50,139 bases of DNA from contig NZ_BDUF01000057.1 in NCBI RefSeq assembly GCF_002335525.1, positions 121,119-171,257 of the forward strand, written 5' to 3'. The notes below the pieces were generated by a model, which saw only the letters and a program-made list of their open reading frames with translations, made no database searches and had not been told where the DNA came from. Positions 9,480 to 17,839 of the stretch are shown here, piece by piece (position 1 is the first letter of the stretch; the number at the start of each line of letters is the position of its first letter). The stretch is from Effusibacillus lacus (lineage in GTDB: Bacteria; Bacillota; Bacilli; Tumebacillales; Effusibacillaceae). The position numbers were made by a program, and so were the translations under genes.

Positions 9480-9813
9480 ATGATCAGCTATAACGTATTA
9501 GTCGTCCTGGGCACTTACGAAGGTTCAGAGAAAGTGATCGACCTAAGAGGGCTAACCTTAAATACATCGGCCAAAGAGGTTGCCGTCAATGGAGAACCGG
9601 TAAAATTGACCCCGATTGAGTATAATGACGAATGCGGGACGAGTCTTTTCCATCAATGAAATCTACGAACGGGTCTGGAAGGAGCCAGGCTACAACGCGG
9701 AGAATACCGTAGCCGTTCATATTCGGAAGATCCGGGAAAAGATCGAAATTGATCCCAAGAACCCGAGATATTTAAAGGTGGTGTGGGGAATTGGATACAA
9801 GATGGAAAAATAG
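9480..9813 (+). pseudogene. OmpR/VanR-type response regulator relic with two internal deletions
   Basis: The frame opens with MISYNVLVV, the typical first strand of a receiver domain, but jumps straight into LGTYEGSEKVIDLRGLTL, the start of a winged-helix output domain, so about 100 receiver residues including the phospho-acceptor Asp are missing. The frame then breaks after VNGEPVKLTPIEYN and resumes in another frame at 9616 with TNAGRVFSINEIYERVWK and the VAVHIRKIREKIEIDP recognition helix to the stop at 9813. A few codons of the wing linker are lost at the break. This is a decayed two-component regulator; no histidine kinase survives beside it. Confidence 0.8.
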
Positions 9814-9828
9814 GATTCTGCTTACAAC

Positions 9829-10170
9829 ATGGCTTTTATTGTTTACCTATGGCCTGAGCGGGTACTTCTCAAGCCTGTAAGCGTGAAAGAAGCGTTTCTA
9901 GACCGAAGTCTGGGCACTCAACTCTTTGTTCTCCTGGGAATTGTATTCGCGGCTGGATTTGGAGCGACTGTCGTGTTAATCGAACCGGAACTTATAGTGA
10001 TTTATGCGCCGCTGTTTCTTGTGGTCTTCGTTCCAACAATCCTGGTTCTGATTCGATGGAAGTTTTTAGATTTGGAAATCGACTCGGTAATTTGTTATCA
10101 CGGGGGTTTAGCTTCCGGGAACGTTAAAGAGCAAATCCGAAATCTGGTGAATCAAGCAACAACACAATAA
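9829..10170 (+). CDS. Small membrane protein, unknown
   Basis: A 113-residue ORF with two hydrophobic stretches (about 30-50, LGTQLFVLLGIVFAAGFGATVVL, and 53-76, LIVIYAPLFLVVFVPTILVLI). The ribosome binding site is poor (AGGATT 12 nt before the ATG). It follows the response-regulator relic by 16 nt and may itself be a remnant, for example of a sensor or transporter. I do not recognise a family. It ends just before the strong palindromic terminator at 10215. Confidence 0.4.
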   Translation: MAFIVYLWPERVLLKPVSVKEAFLDRSLGTQLFVLLGIVFAAGFGATVVLIEPELIVIYAPLFLVVFVPTILVLIRWKFLDLEIDSVICYHGGLASGNVKEQIRNLVNQATTQ

Positions 10171-10214
10171 ATAGCTTCAAGTTGCTTCCGTATAAATTCA
10201 ACTAACAGACCATT

Positions 10215-10246
10215 CTGAAACCCCCACGAATTCGTGGGGGTTTCAG
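10215..10246. terminator. Bidirectional terminator, perfect 32-bp palindrome
   Basis: CTGAAACCCCCACGAA and its exact reverse complement are joined without a loop base, forming a 16-bp perfect inverted repeat. It lies between convergent genes (small membrane protein on plus, YabE-like gene on minus) and can serve both. It lacks a long T-tract, ending only in TTTCAG on either strand. Confidence 0.75.
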
Positions 10247-10279
10247 ATCGTAGGATTCAATGATATGGGCGCGGCACAA

Positions 10280-11248
10280 TTATTCCACGATATAAACCAC
10301 TACCTGTCGACGTCCGAATCGGAGACAATCCTCCAGAGAGTCAAATACAAGGTCAATCTTGTTGCCTTTGATTGCCCCGCCTGTGTCGGCTGCAATCGCG
10401 TATCCGTACCCCTCAATATAAAGCTTTGTTCCAAGCGGGATCACACTTGGGTCAACAGCCGCTATTCCGTACTGGGCCACGCGGCCGGTTGCCGTTCGGC
10501 CTCCTCCCTGATAGGCGGTTGCGCTCATCACCATCTTGGTAGAAGCGGTAAATGTACCGCCGGAACGGGAGGCAATCACCATGGGCTTCGTGCCGTAGGC
10601 AACTACTTTGGCGACCGGTTCCTTGACCACTTCCTTATCCACTTTCTTGTCTGCTTCTACCCCGTTTTCCAATACGACCCGGGTCGTTACTTTGGCTAAC
10701 CCTTCCACACCGTGCGTCAGCACTTTCTCCTGTCCCTTGAATAGATCCTGACTGGGCTGGCGTTCGGTCTGAAAAGGTATCGTCTCTTCCGTTACGGCTA
10801 CTTTCACTTCGCGACGGGTAATTACGATGGTTTGGCCTTCGGCTGGAGCGGAATTCAATTCGGTGTTCACTTTATCATGTTCGCCAAGTCTGATTTCTGC
10901 CTGCTTCAGAACTTCGGAAACAGTTTCCGCGACAGTTAACAATTCTTTCGGCTGGTTTGTGCCATCTTGAATGGTCAGTTTCTTGGCATGGGTGACTGCA
11001 ATTTCCATACCTTCCGTCAAGCGTGCATCCCTGGCAGGTACAACCAGGTCTTTCCCGGAAAGCTGAATTCCCTGGTTCTTCAGGAACTCTTCAACCGTTC
11101 CTGTATAAAAACCGGATACTTCCTTGGCCCGGCCATCCACCTTCAAGGATACAGTCTTGTGCATGGAGGTTGCAGTGCCCGCTCCGACTGCAGCCGTTGC
11201 TACGGTCGCCGCAAGAATGAAGATCGACTTTCGGCTGAACTTTTCCAC
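10280..11248 (-). CDS. Secreted cell-wall protein with DUF348, G5 and 3D domains (YabE-like)
   Basis: A 322-residue exported protein: signal/anchor helix (about 8-26, SIFILAATVATAAVGAGTATS), two DUF348 repeats (about 32-130), a G5 domain (about 145-220) and a C-terminal 3D domain (about 235-320) with the conserved aspartates in AAVDPSVIPLGT, IAADTGGAIKG and IDLVFDS. Proteins of this layout resemble B. subtilis YabE and the resuscitation-promoting-factor-like muralytic proteins that cleave peptidoglycan. GTG 11248 has AAAGGAG 8 nt upstream. A vegetative promoter lies at 11316-11344 and a terminator follows. Confidence 0.85.
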   Translation of the reverse strand: MEKFSRKSIFILAATVATAAVGAGTATSMHKTVSLKVDGRAKEVSGFYTGTVEEFLKNQGIQLSGKDLVVPARDARLTEGMEIAVTHAKKLTIQDGTNQPKELLTVAETVSEVLKQAEIRLGEHDKVNTELNSAPAEGQTIVITRREVKVAVTEETIPFQTERQPSQDLFKGQEKVLTHGVEGLAKVTTRVVLENGVEADKKVDKEVVKEPVAKVVAYGTKPMVIASRSGGTFTASTKMVMSATAYQGGGRTATGRVAQYGIAAVDPSVIPLGTKLYIEGYGYAIAADTGGAIKGNKIDLVFDSLEDCLRFGRRQVVVYIVE

Positions 11249-11315
11249 TCGATCACTCCTTTGGCGCGCAGGTTGCGCAATTCCCTACCATATGAAATTA
11301 CCAAATTACTTCTAC

Positions 11316-11344
11316 AGTATAGCGGATGAAAAAGTTGGATACAA
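11316..11344 (-). promoter_or_regulatory. Sigma-A-type promoter of the YabE-like gene
   Basis: On the minus strand, TTGTAT (-35, 11344-11339) and TATACT (-10, 11321-11316) are separated by 17 nt, about 70 nt before the GTG start. The hexamer match is good at -10 and fair at -35. Confidence 0.6.
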
Positions 11345-11402
11345 GACCAAAATTTAAAATTTTAAGTACAATTGACTTGTCCACCCCTCCAACTCCATAA
11401 AT

Positions 11403-11420
11403 AATGCTTCTATCGAAGCA
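11403..11420 (-). terminator. Stem-loop after murC
   Basis: ATGCTTC-GATA-GAAGCAT on the minus strand followed by TATTTATG, 50 nt after the murC stop. A short hairpin with a weak T-rich tail; plausible but not strong as a terminator. Confidence 0.4.
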
Positions 11421-11472
11421 TATTCGGGAAGTTAGGGCACAATTTAGAGGAAACTTTCTTTGTTTCCAGTCT

Positions 11473-12843
11473 CTAAACCACCTTTGCGCTTGCAAGCTGT
11501 TCGGCCACTTTGTAGATGTCTCCGGCCCCCATGGTCAGAACGAGATCCCCGTCACGGACATGATCAAAGAGGTAGGAAGCAACCTCCTGCTTGGTAGGCC
11601 GATATACAGTATGCACACCGCTGTTTTCGGAAATCAGGAGAGCCAGTTTTTCTGCCGAAACACCTTCAATCGGTTTCTCTCCCGCAGGTGAATAGATGTC
11701 GGTCAAAATTACTTCGTCCGCTTCTTTAAAAGCCCGGCTGAATTCTTCAAACAGGTAATAGGTTCTGGTGTAACGCTGCGGTTGAAATACAGCCACCACT
11801 CTCCTTCCGCTTGCCTTCGCGGCTGCAATTGTCGCCCTGATTTCGGTGGGATGGTGGGCATAATCGTCAACGACCAGCAGATCCGGCGCATCATAGAGGA
11901 CCTGAAATCTTCTTTTGGCTCCCCGGAATTTTTTTAATGCGGCAGCAATCTCATCAAACCTTACACCCGCTTGCATGCATACAAGAGAGGCTGCAACCGC
12001 ATTCAGAACATTGTGCCGGCCGGGTACGGACAGCTCCAGTTCACCCACACTCTGGTTGTTCAGGATGAGTTGGAAGCGAGCCCCCCGGTCAAACAGCTCA
12101 ATGCCCCTGGCGGTGGCATCCGCTCCGTAATCCAGGCCGTATTTGAGAATCTTGTGGGAATCGGCTGCCAGAAGCTCCCTGACAACAAGATCATCCCAGC
12201 AAGCCACAATTACGCCTGAAGAATGTACATTGGAAAAAAATTGCCGGTACGCATTCTTCAATTGCTCAAAGTTTCCGCCGTAATTCTCCAGGTGATCCGG
12301 TTCGATATTAGTGACGATGGCGTAGTGGGGATTGTAGTGTGTGAAGGACCCATCGCTCTCATCCGCTTCGGCAACCAGGAACTCCCCGGAACCGGCTTTG
12401 GCGTTGTCTCCCACATTGGTTAACACACCGCCGATCACATAGGTAGGATGCTTGCCTGCTTCCTGCAAAATGTAGGACACCATGGATGTGGTGGTAGTCT
12501 TGCCGTGCGCCCCGGCAACGGCAATTCCCTTGCGGTCCTCCATCAGCTTGGCCAGCATCTGGGACCTGTGGAATACAGGAATTCCCGCTTCCTGCGCTGC
12601 TATCAGTTCCTCGTTGCACATTGTAACGGCAGTTGAATAAACGACACAATCGGCACCAGACACATTCGAGCGGTTATGGCCGATATATACCTTGGCTCCC
12701 AAAGATTCCAGCCGGTCTGTGGCATCTTGCCGCGACACGTCCGAACCGGTAACCTGGTAGCCAAGATCCAGCATTACCCTTGCAATGGCACTCATGCCAT
12801 ACCCGCCAATTCCCACAAAGTGGACACGCCGGATCTGATTCAC
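11473..12843 (-). CDS. murC: UDP-N-acetylmuramate--L-alanine ligase
   Basis: Adds L-alanine to UDP-MurNAc, the first peptide step of the cell-wall precursor. The Mur-ligase layout is complete: N-terminal Rossmann domain with HFVGIGGYGMSAIARV, ATP loop GAHGKTTTTSM near residue 110, EADESDGSF, NIEPDHLENYG, and a C-terminal domain with DDYAHHPTEI and FQPQRYTRT. I use GTG 12843 (456 aa), 10 nt after AAGGA; GTG 12849 is also possible. The frame is open further upstream only because it overlaps folC. It follows the folC stop at 12851 with almost no gap, so valS-folC-murC is one operon. Confidence 0.95.
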   Translation of the reverse strand: MNQIRRVHFVGIGGYGMSAIARVMLDLGYQVTGSDVSRQDATDRLESLGAKVYIGHNRSNVSGADCVVYSTAVTMCNEELIAAQEAGIPVFHRSQMLAKLMEDRKGIAVAGAHGKTTTTSMVSYILQEAGKHPTYVIGGVLTNVGDNAKAGSGEFLVAEADESDGSFTHYNPHYAIVTNIEPDHLENYGGNFEQLKNAYRQFFSNVHSSGVIVACWDDLVVRELLAADSHKILKYGLDYGADATARGIELFDRGARFQLILNNQSVGELELSVPGRHNVLNAVAASLVCMQAGVRFDEIAAALKKFRGAKRRFQVLYDAPDLLVVDDYAHHPTEIRATIAAAKASGRRVVAVFQPQRYTRTYYLFEEFSRAFKEADEVILTDIYSPAGEKPIEGVSAEKLALLISENSGVHTVYRPTKQEVASYLFDHVRDGDLVLTMGAGDIYKVAEQLASAKVV

Positions 12844-12850
12844 TCGCACG

Positions 12851-14158
12851 TCATCCTTTCCCGCAAAAATATCGCCTTGCTTCCGAAATGGTGTAAAGGG
12901 AGCCCGTAACAAGCACAACATCGTTGGTTTGTGCCAGATTCATTGCATATGCAGCCGCATCGGACACACAGGGAATCCTGAATGAGGGAACCTGAACCCG
13001 ATCCCTTACAAACATCTCCACATCCTCGGGACTTGCCGCCCTTGGGGTATCGGGGGCCGTTACAATCACTGTTTTGGCAAAAGGCAAAACCGGTTCCAGC
13101 ACACCCGGCACCAACTTGTCTTGTAAAATCCCGATGACGAGAATCAGCTTTTGCTTGCCGAACAAATCCGCCAAGGCGGCAGCCAAGGCTTCTGTACCGT
13201 GCGGGTTATGGGCTCCGTCCAACAATACAAGCGGATTTCCATGCACAATTTCCAATCGCCCCGGCCAATGTGTCCTAAGGAGCCCCTTCCTTAATGCCTG
13301 CTCCCGAACAGGTAAAACGCCTGTTTCAGACAGATGGAGCACAGTACCGATTGCAAGTGTTGCGTTCTTGCATTGGTGCTCACCCAGCATCTTGATTTCC
13401 AGATTCTTCAATTCAGTATTCGTCGATTGATAATCAAACACCTGCCCTGACAAGGAATGGTGCGTTCGCACAAACCCGAAGTCCTTATCCAACACCCGGA
13501 CAGGAACTCCCAGTTCGCCTGCCTTGTTCAGAATGACCTCCAACGCCGATCCGACTGCCCCTGTAAAAAGGGGGATGCCCGGTTTGATGATGCCTGCTTT
13601 CTCCGCGGCTATGGCCTCAATGGATGGCCCCAGATGAACCAGATGATCCAGACCCACATTGGTAATCACGGAAGCCAACGGGGTTACCACGTTCGTGGCA
13701 TCCAATCGGCCGCCCAGCCCTGTTTCCCATACAACAAGATCCACCTCTTGGTCAAGGAAGAAAAGGATTGCAAGCAGCGTGATTACTTCAAATTCTGTGG
13801 GTTCCCCGATTTCGGTAAGACGGATTTCTTCAATATGAGGTTTCAGCATTTCCGCATACCCGGACAATTGTTCCTCTGTCACGTCGACCCCGTTAATTGA
13901 CATCCGGTCATAGAAATGAACCAGATAGGGGGATGTATAACGTCCAACTTTATAACCTGCTGCCTGATAGATGGACGCCAAATAGGCGCAGGTGGAACCT
14001 TTGCCGTTGGTCCCGGCCACATGGAGAAACCGCAATCGGGTATGAGGATTGCCGAGCTTCGCAAGCAAAGCTTCCATGCGTTCCAATCCGAGTTTGATTC
14101 CCCACCGGCCGTCAAACTTCGGAAAACTTGCTACCCACTCCTGTATCAATTGAATCAT
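12851..14158 (-). CDS. folC: Folylpolyglutamate/dihydrofolate synthase
   Basis: Ligates glutamate to dihydropteroate or folates, retaining folate in the cell. A 435-residue Mur-ligase-fold enzyme with the ATP loop HVAGTNGKGSTCAYL near 46, the folate-binding RYTSPYLVHFYDRMSING stretch, GLGGRLDATN, TNVGLDHL and the C-terminal LLDGAHNPHG. AAGGA abuts the ATG directly, so the TTG at codon 4 (14149), with a 9-nt spacer, is an equally good start. It lies about 95 nt after valS and overlaps the murC ribosome binding site. Confidence 0.95.
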   Translation of the reverse strand: MIQLIQEWVASFPKFDGRWGIKLGLERMEALLAKLGNPHTRLRFLHVAGTNGKGSTCAYLASIYQAAGYKVGRYTSPYLVHFYDRMSINGVDVTEEQLSGYAEMLKPHIEEIRLTEIGEPTEFEVITLLAILFFLDQEVDLVVWETGLGGRLDATNVVTPLASVITNVGLDHLVHLGPSIEAIAAEKAGIIKPGIPLFTGAVGSALEVILNKAGELGVPVRVLDKDFGFVRTHHSLSGQVFDYQSTNTELKNLEIKMLGEHQCKNATLAIGTVLHLSETGVLPVREQALRKGLLRTHWPGRLEIVHGNPLVLLDGAHNPHGTEALAAALADLFGKQKLILVIGILQDKLVPGVLEPVLPFAKTVIVTAPDTPRAASPEDVEMFVRDRVQVPSFRIPCVSDAAAYAMNLAQTNDVVLVTGSLYTISEARRYFCGKG

Positions 14159-14255
14159 TCCTTAGCATCGTATTCGAAAGAATGGAATAAAGTTCAACTT
14201 GGCAGTTTCACCGCCTTAACCAGTGAAAACGGGGGCACACTGGCCCCCGCCGTCA

Positions 14256-16916
14256 TTACCTTCGAAGCTCTTCGATCCGGGCTTTCACTTTCTCGCGCTT
14301 GTCCGCATAGTCTTTCCCCTTGGCCCGTTCGGCATCAATGACTTCAGTGGGCGCTTTGGCGACAAATCCCGGATTGGACAGCTTCTTTTCAACCCTTTCC
14401 ACTTCCGCGTCGAGGTTCTTCAGTTCTTTCTCCAGCCGGGCAATTTCCGCTTCAATATCGATCAGGCCGGCAAGCGGCAGGAATAATTCCGCCCCTGTCA
14501 CAACGGCAGTGACCGATTTTTCCGGTGTGGAAACGTTCTGGTCAATGGTCAGGCTTTCCGGATTGCAGAAACGACGGATATAAGCTTCTCCCCTGCGAAT
14601 CAGTGATTCCGCTTCGCCATTGGCTGGCTTTACAATCAACGTAACCGGACGGCTCGGCGGGACGTTCATCTCGGCACGAATGTTTCGCACCGCCCGGATC
14701 ATATCCATCAGCAATTCCATTTCACGCGCTGCCTGGGGATTCACAAACCGTTCCTCGTGCTTCGGATAGGCAGCCAGTGTCAGAGTCTGGCCCTCATGCG
14801 GAATATGCTGCCAGATCTCTTCCGTTATGAAAGGCATAAACGGATGAAGCAGACGCAAGGATTGATCCAGTACATACACCAGCACCGATTGTGTGGTGCG
14901 CTTGGCTGCCGGGTCATCGCCCTGCAGGTACAATTTCGCAAGCTCAATGTACCAGTCGCAATACTCGTTCCAGATGAACTCATAAATCTGACGGCCTGCT
15001 TCTCCGAAGTCATACCGCTCCAGCGCCGCATTGACTTCCTTCGCCGTTTCGTTCAGACGGTGCAGGATCCACTTGTCGGCGGTTCCAAGTTCCCCGTCCA
15101 ACCGAATGTCAGCATGGCTGAAGTCACCCAGGTTCATCATCACGAAACGGGATGCGTTCCAAATCTTGTTGGCAAAGTTGCGAGCCGCTTCGACTTTTTC
15201 CCAGTTAAAGCGGAGGTCGTTGCCGGGGCTGCTTCCGGTCATCAGCATGAAGCGGAGAGCGTCGGCGCCGTACTTTTCAATTACGTCCAGCGGATCCACC
15301 CCGTTGCCAAGGGATTTGGACATCTTCCGTCCTTGGGCATCCCGAACCAGACCGTGGATCAATACGTCTTTAAACGGCTTCTCACCTGTAAACTCAAGGG
15401 CGGTGAAGATCATCCGCGCCACCCAGAAGTAGATGATATCAAATCCGGTAACCAGCACATCGGTCGGGTAGTAACGCTTCATGTCCTCCGTCTGTTCCGG
15501 CCAGCCCATGGTGGAGAAGGGCCACAAACCGGAGGAGAACCAGGTGTCCAGCACATCCTCGTCCTGGTGAAGGTCCCCATGCCCGCATTTTGGACAAGCA
15601 GTCGGATCCTCCAATGTCACAACAGTCTCACCGCAAGAGTCGCAATACCAGGCGGGAATCCGGTGTCCCCACCACAATTGGCGGGAAATGCACCAATCAC
15701 GAATATTCTCGATCCAGTGCAGGTAGATTTTCTCAAACCGGTCGGGCACAAACCTTACCGCATCATCACCTTGCTGCAGCTTGATCGCTTGTTCCGCCAG
15801 GGGCTTCATCGCCACAAACCACTGGGTGGACAGGAAGGGTTCGACCACCGCGCCGCTCCGTTCCGAGTGGCCGACGGAATGCTCATGTTCCTCGATCTTG
15901 AACAGGACCCCCTGCTCCTGCAGATCGGCTACAATCTGCTTGCGGCATTCAAACCGGTCAAGACCTTGGTACGGTCCCGCATTCTCATTCATCGTACCGG
16001 ATTCGTCCATCACGGTAATCATCGGCAGGTCATGGCGCAGCCCCATCTCGAAATCGTTCGGGTCGTGGGCAGGAGTCACCTTGACCGCACCGGAGCCAAA
16101 TTCTTTATCCACATATTCGTCGGCAAAAATCGGGATCTCCCGGCCCACGATGGGCAGGATCACCATTTTGCCAATCAGGTCCTTGTACCGTTCATCTTCC
16201 GGATGGACCGCAATACCCGTATCCCCGAGCATCGTTTCCGGACGGGTGGTGGCGACCGTAATGTGACCGCTTCCGTCCTTCAGCGGATAGCGCAGATGGT
16301 AGAGGGCGCCTTTTACGTCTTTGTATTCCACTTCAATATCGGACAGGGCGGTACGGGCTGCCGGATCCCAGTTGATGATCCGTTTGCCGCGATAGATCAA
16401 CCCTTTTTCATAGAGTTTGACAAATACGGTGCGGACGGCCCGGGACAATCCTTCGTCCATGGTGAACCGCTCGCGTGAATAGTCAAGGGAGAAACCCATG
16501 CGTCTCCATTGGGAACGGATAACCGATGCATAGTGCTCTTTCCACTCCCAAACCTTGTCGAGGAATTTCTCACGGCCTAGGTCATACCGGGTAACCCCCT
16601 CTTCCCTCAACGTCGCTTCCACACGCGCCTGGGTTGCAATCCCCGCGTGGTCCATACCCGGCAGCCACAAAGCGTCATAACCCTGCATCCGCTTGTGTCG
16701 AATGAGTACGTCCTGCAATGTACAGTCGAGTGCATGTCCCATGTGGAGCATTCCGGTAACGTTTGGCGGCGGAATGACTATACAGTAAGGCTGCTTCTCC
16801 GGGTCGCCCGTCGCTTTGAAAAATTGGTTCTCAATCCACCAGTCATAGAGTTTCTGTTCGACAGTTTGCGGATCGTAGACAGTCGGAATCTGGTTCTGCT
16901 CGTTTCGCTCTGACAT
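14256..16916 (-). CDS. valS: Valyl-tRNA synthetase
   Basis: Charges tRNA-Val. An 886-residue class I synthetase: HIGH-type motif in [15 protein letters not shown] (about 50-63), an inserted editing domain, the zinc-like CDSCGE/CPKCGHG cysteines (about 410-435), KMSKS in [16 protein letters not shown] near 530, an anticodon-binding helical domain, and a C-terminal coiled-coil arm (about 815-885). ATG 16916 has GGAGGA 6 nt upstream; a TTG at 16922 is less likely. Regulation by a T-box is evident at 17426-17790, unusually far upstream, with repeat copy B between leader and gene. Confidence 0.97.
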   Translation of the reverse strand: MSERNEQNQIPTVYDPQTVEQKLYDWWIENQFFKATGDPEKQPYCIVIPPPNVTGMLHMGHALDCTLQDVLIRHKRMQGYDALWLPGMDHAGIATQARVEATLREEGVTRYDLGREKFLDKVWEWKEHYASVIRSQWRRMGFSLDYSRERFTMDEGLSRAVRTVFVKLYEKGLIYRGKRIINWDPAARTALSDIEVEYKDVKGALYHLRYPLKDGSGHITVATTRPETMLGDTGIAVHPEDERYKDLIGKMVILPIVGREIPIFADEYVDKEFGSGAVKVTPAHDPNDFEMGLRHDLPMITVMDESGTMNENAGPYQGLDRFECRKQIVADLQEQGVLFKIEEHEHSVGHSERSGAVVEPFLSTQWFVAMKPLAEQAIKLQQGDDAVRFVPDRFEKIYLHWIENIRDWCISRQLWWGHRIPAWYCDSCGETVVTLEDPTACPKCGHGDLHQDEDVLDTWFSSGLWPFSTMGWPEQTEDMKRYYPTDVLVTGFDIIYFWVARMIFTALEFTGEKPFKDVLIHGLVRDAQGRKMSKSLGNGVDPLDVIEKYGADALRFMLMTGSSPGNDLRFNWEKVEAARNFANKIWNASRFVMMNLGDFSHADIRLDGELGTADKWILHRLNETAKEVNAALERYDFGEAGRQIYEFIWNEYCDWYIELAKLYLQGDDPAAKRTTQSVLVYVLDQSLRLLHPFMPFITEEIWQHIPHEGQTLTLAAYPKHEERFVNPQAAREMELLMDMIRAVRNIRAEMNVPPSRPVTLIVKPANGEAESLIRRGEAYIRRFCNPESLTIDQNVSTPEKSVTAVVTGAELFLPLAGLIDIEAEIARLEKELKNLDAEVERVEKKLSNPGFVAKAPTEVIDAERAKGKDYADKREKVKARIEELRR

Positions 16917-16922
16917 TGGCAA

Positions 16923-17425
16923 TCCTCCAGTTTATAAATTGGGGGGCCTTTCCCCGGTGGCCGGGACGCCCAAGTGCTGAAATAACAGAATGTAACCGTT
17001 GTGGAATAAGACTGGTTTTCAGTCTTATCTTTGACTTTTTGATTTTCGTTTCCGAAATAGGCCTGATTTTCAGTCTTATTCGGGTGAATTTCGAGGTGCA
17101 CAAGTAAAAATGGCATATAGGACTGAAAAACAGTTCAATTTTGGGGAATCCTTTTGATTCGACAAAAATAAGACTGAAATGCAGTCCCATTTTTCTTAGT
17201 ATAAGGAATCCTGGTTTTAAACAAGGCTTGATTTTTATTTTTGCTGCGGATGTCGGACCCTCTTCTGATACAATTGATTATTTGTTCTTGCAGCAAAAAA
17301 TGTGTTCCGTAGATTCTTCTGAATTGCAAAGGTACATGAAGATCCAACTTAAAGTCAAGCACAAGTTACCGCTTTGAGTGAATCGACAGTCTCCTATAAG
17401 TCCTATTTCGTAAGGAATCAAGACT
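16923..17425. other. 500-nt spacer between T-box and valS
   Basis: No ORF here has a ribosome binding site. The stretch holds repeat copy B (17001-17197), and 17198-17425 is A/T-rich sequence with one further partial match to the repeat arms (AAGTCCTATTTCGTAAGGAATCAAGACT region near 17398, imperfect). The first 80 nt upstream of valS contain GC-rich complementary runs (GGCCACCGGGG, CCCCGGTGGCC side) that could fold. Confidence 0.6.
17001..17197. repeat. Four-hairpin dispersed repeat, copy B
   Basis: Second copy of the element at 4801-5000, same orientation and same four-palindrome plan. The first arm pair is AATAAGACTG/CAGTCTTAT, the third ATAGGACTG/CAGTTCAAT (degraded), the fourth AATAAGACTG/CAGTCCCATT. 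It lies between the valS T-box terminator and valS. Substitutions often spare the arms, and some keep pairing (for example GGCTG..CAGACT in copy A against GACTG..CAGTCT in copy B), which hints at a folded RNA or DNA structure. Confidence 0.85.
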
Positions 17426-17790
17426 AAAAAAACCTTCCGTCCAAATGAAGGACGAAAGGTTTGCTTCCGCGGTACCACCTTGCTTCACATGCGGTTCGAA
17501 GAACGGCATGCACACTCTGGGAAGATAACGGATTCACCGGCCCGGCTTACTGGGGATGCAGGTTCTGCAGCTAAAATTCCGTTCAGCCAAGCAACTCCGG
17601 GACGACGTTCGAGCTTTGGCGCACCAGGAAACCTTGCAGCCGCGCGAAACAGGCAGATAACCGGCCAATGCCGGAGTACAGCCATGTGAATCAGCTCAAT
17701 GAGCTGCCCACCAAGTCCCTCACGGGTCTCCCTCTCTGCGGGGCTCTCCGCTCTACTCTTTCCCATCAAAGTCGTTTTTGTTTGGATCGT
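17426..17790 (-). promoter_or_regulatory. T-box leader of the valS operon
   Basis: A tRNA-sensing transcription attenuator. Seen on the minus strand: the invariant T-box GGTGGTACCGCG (17479-17468), which pairs with the uncharged tRNA acceptor end; directly after it a terminator hairpin AACCTTTCGTCC/GGACGGAAGGTT with seven Ts (17462-17426). Upstream are Stem I elements, including AGAGAGGGAGACC and GGTGGGCAG. A GUA codon at 17679-17677, in GGCTGTACTCC, is a candidate valine specifier; this is tentative because I could not fold the RNA. The leader is about 365 nt and its promoter lies at 17812-17839. Confidence 0.92.
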
Positions 17791-17811
17791 TTCAGGTTTT
17801 ATCCATATCAT

Positions 17812-17839
17812 AGTATACGCAAAAAATTGATTTTGTCAA
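17812..17839 (-). promoter_or_regulatory. Promoter of the T-box/valS transcript
   Basis: TTGACA (17839-17834) and TATACT (17817-17812) with a 16-nt spacer: near-consensus sigma-A hexamers. The -35 overlaps the stop codon of the sugar dehydrogenase gene, so the upstream operon may also read into the leader because no terminator intervenes. Confidence 0.8.

Noticed and set aside
11249-11472. c-di-AMP (ydaO/yuaA) riboswitch before the YabE-like gene
   Set aside because: Such riboswitches often precede wall hydrolases, but none of the conserved core segments could be found; only a promoter and a short hairpin are seen.
14757-16478. Long plus-strand ORF of 573 codons opposite valS
   Set aside because: Antisense shadow of valS with no ribosome binding site and no recognisable protein features.
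16778-17190. Minus-strand ORFs between the T-box and valS as leader peptides
   Set aside because: No ribosome binding sites; they read through repeat copy B and out of frame into valS.
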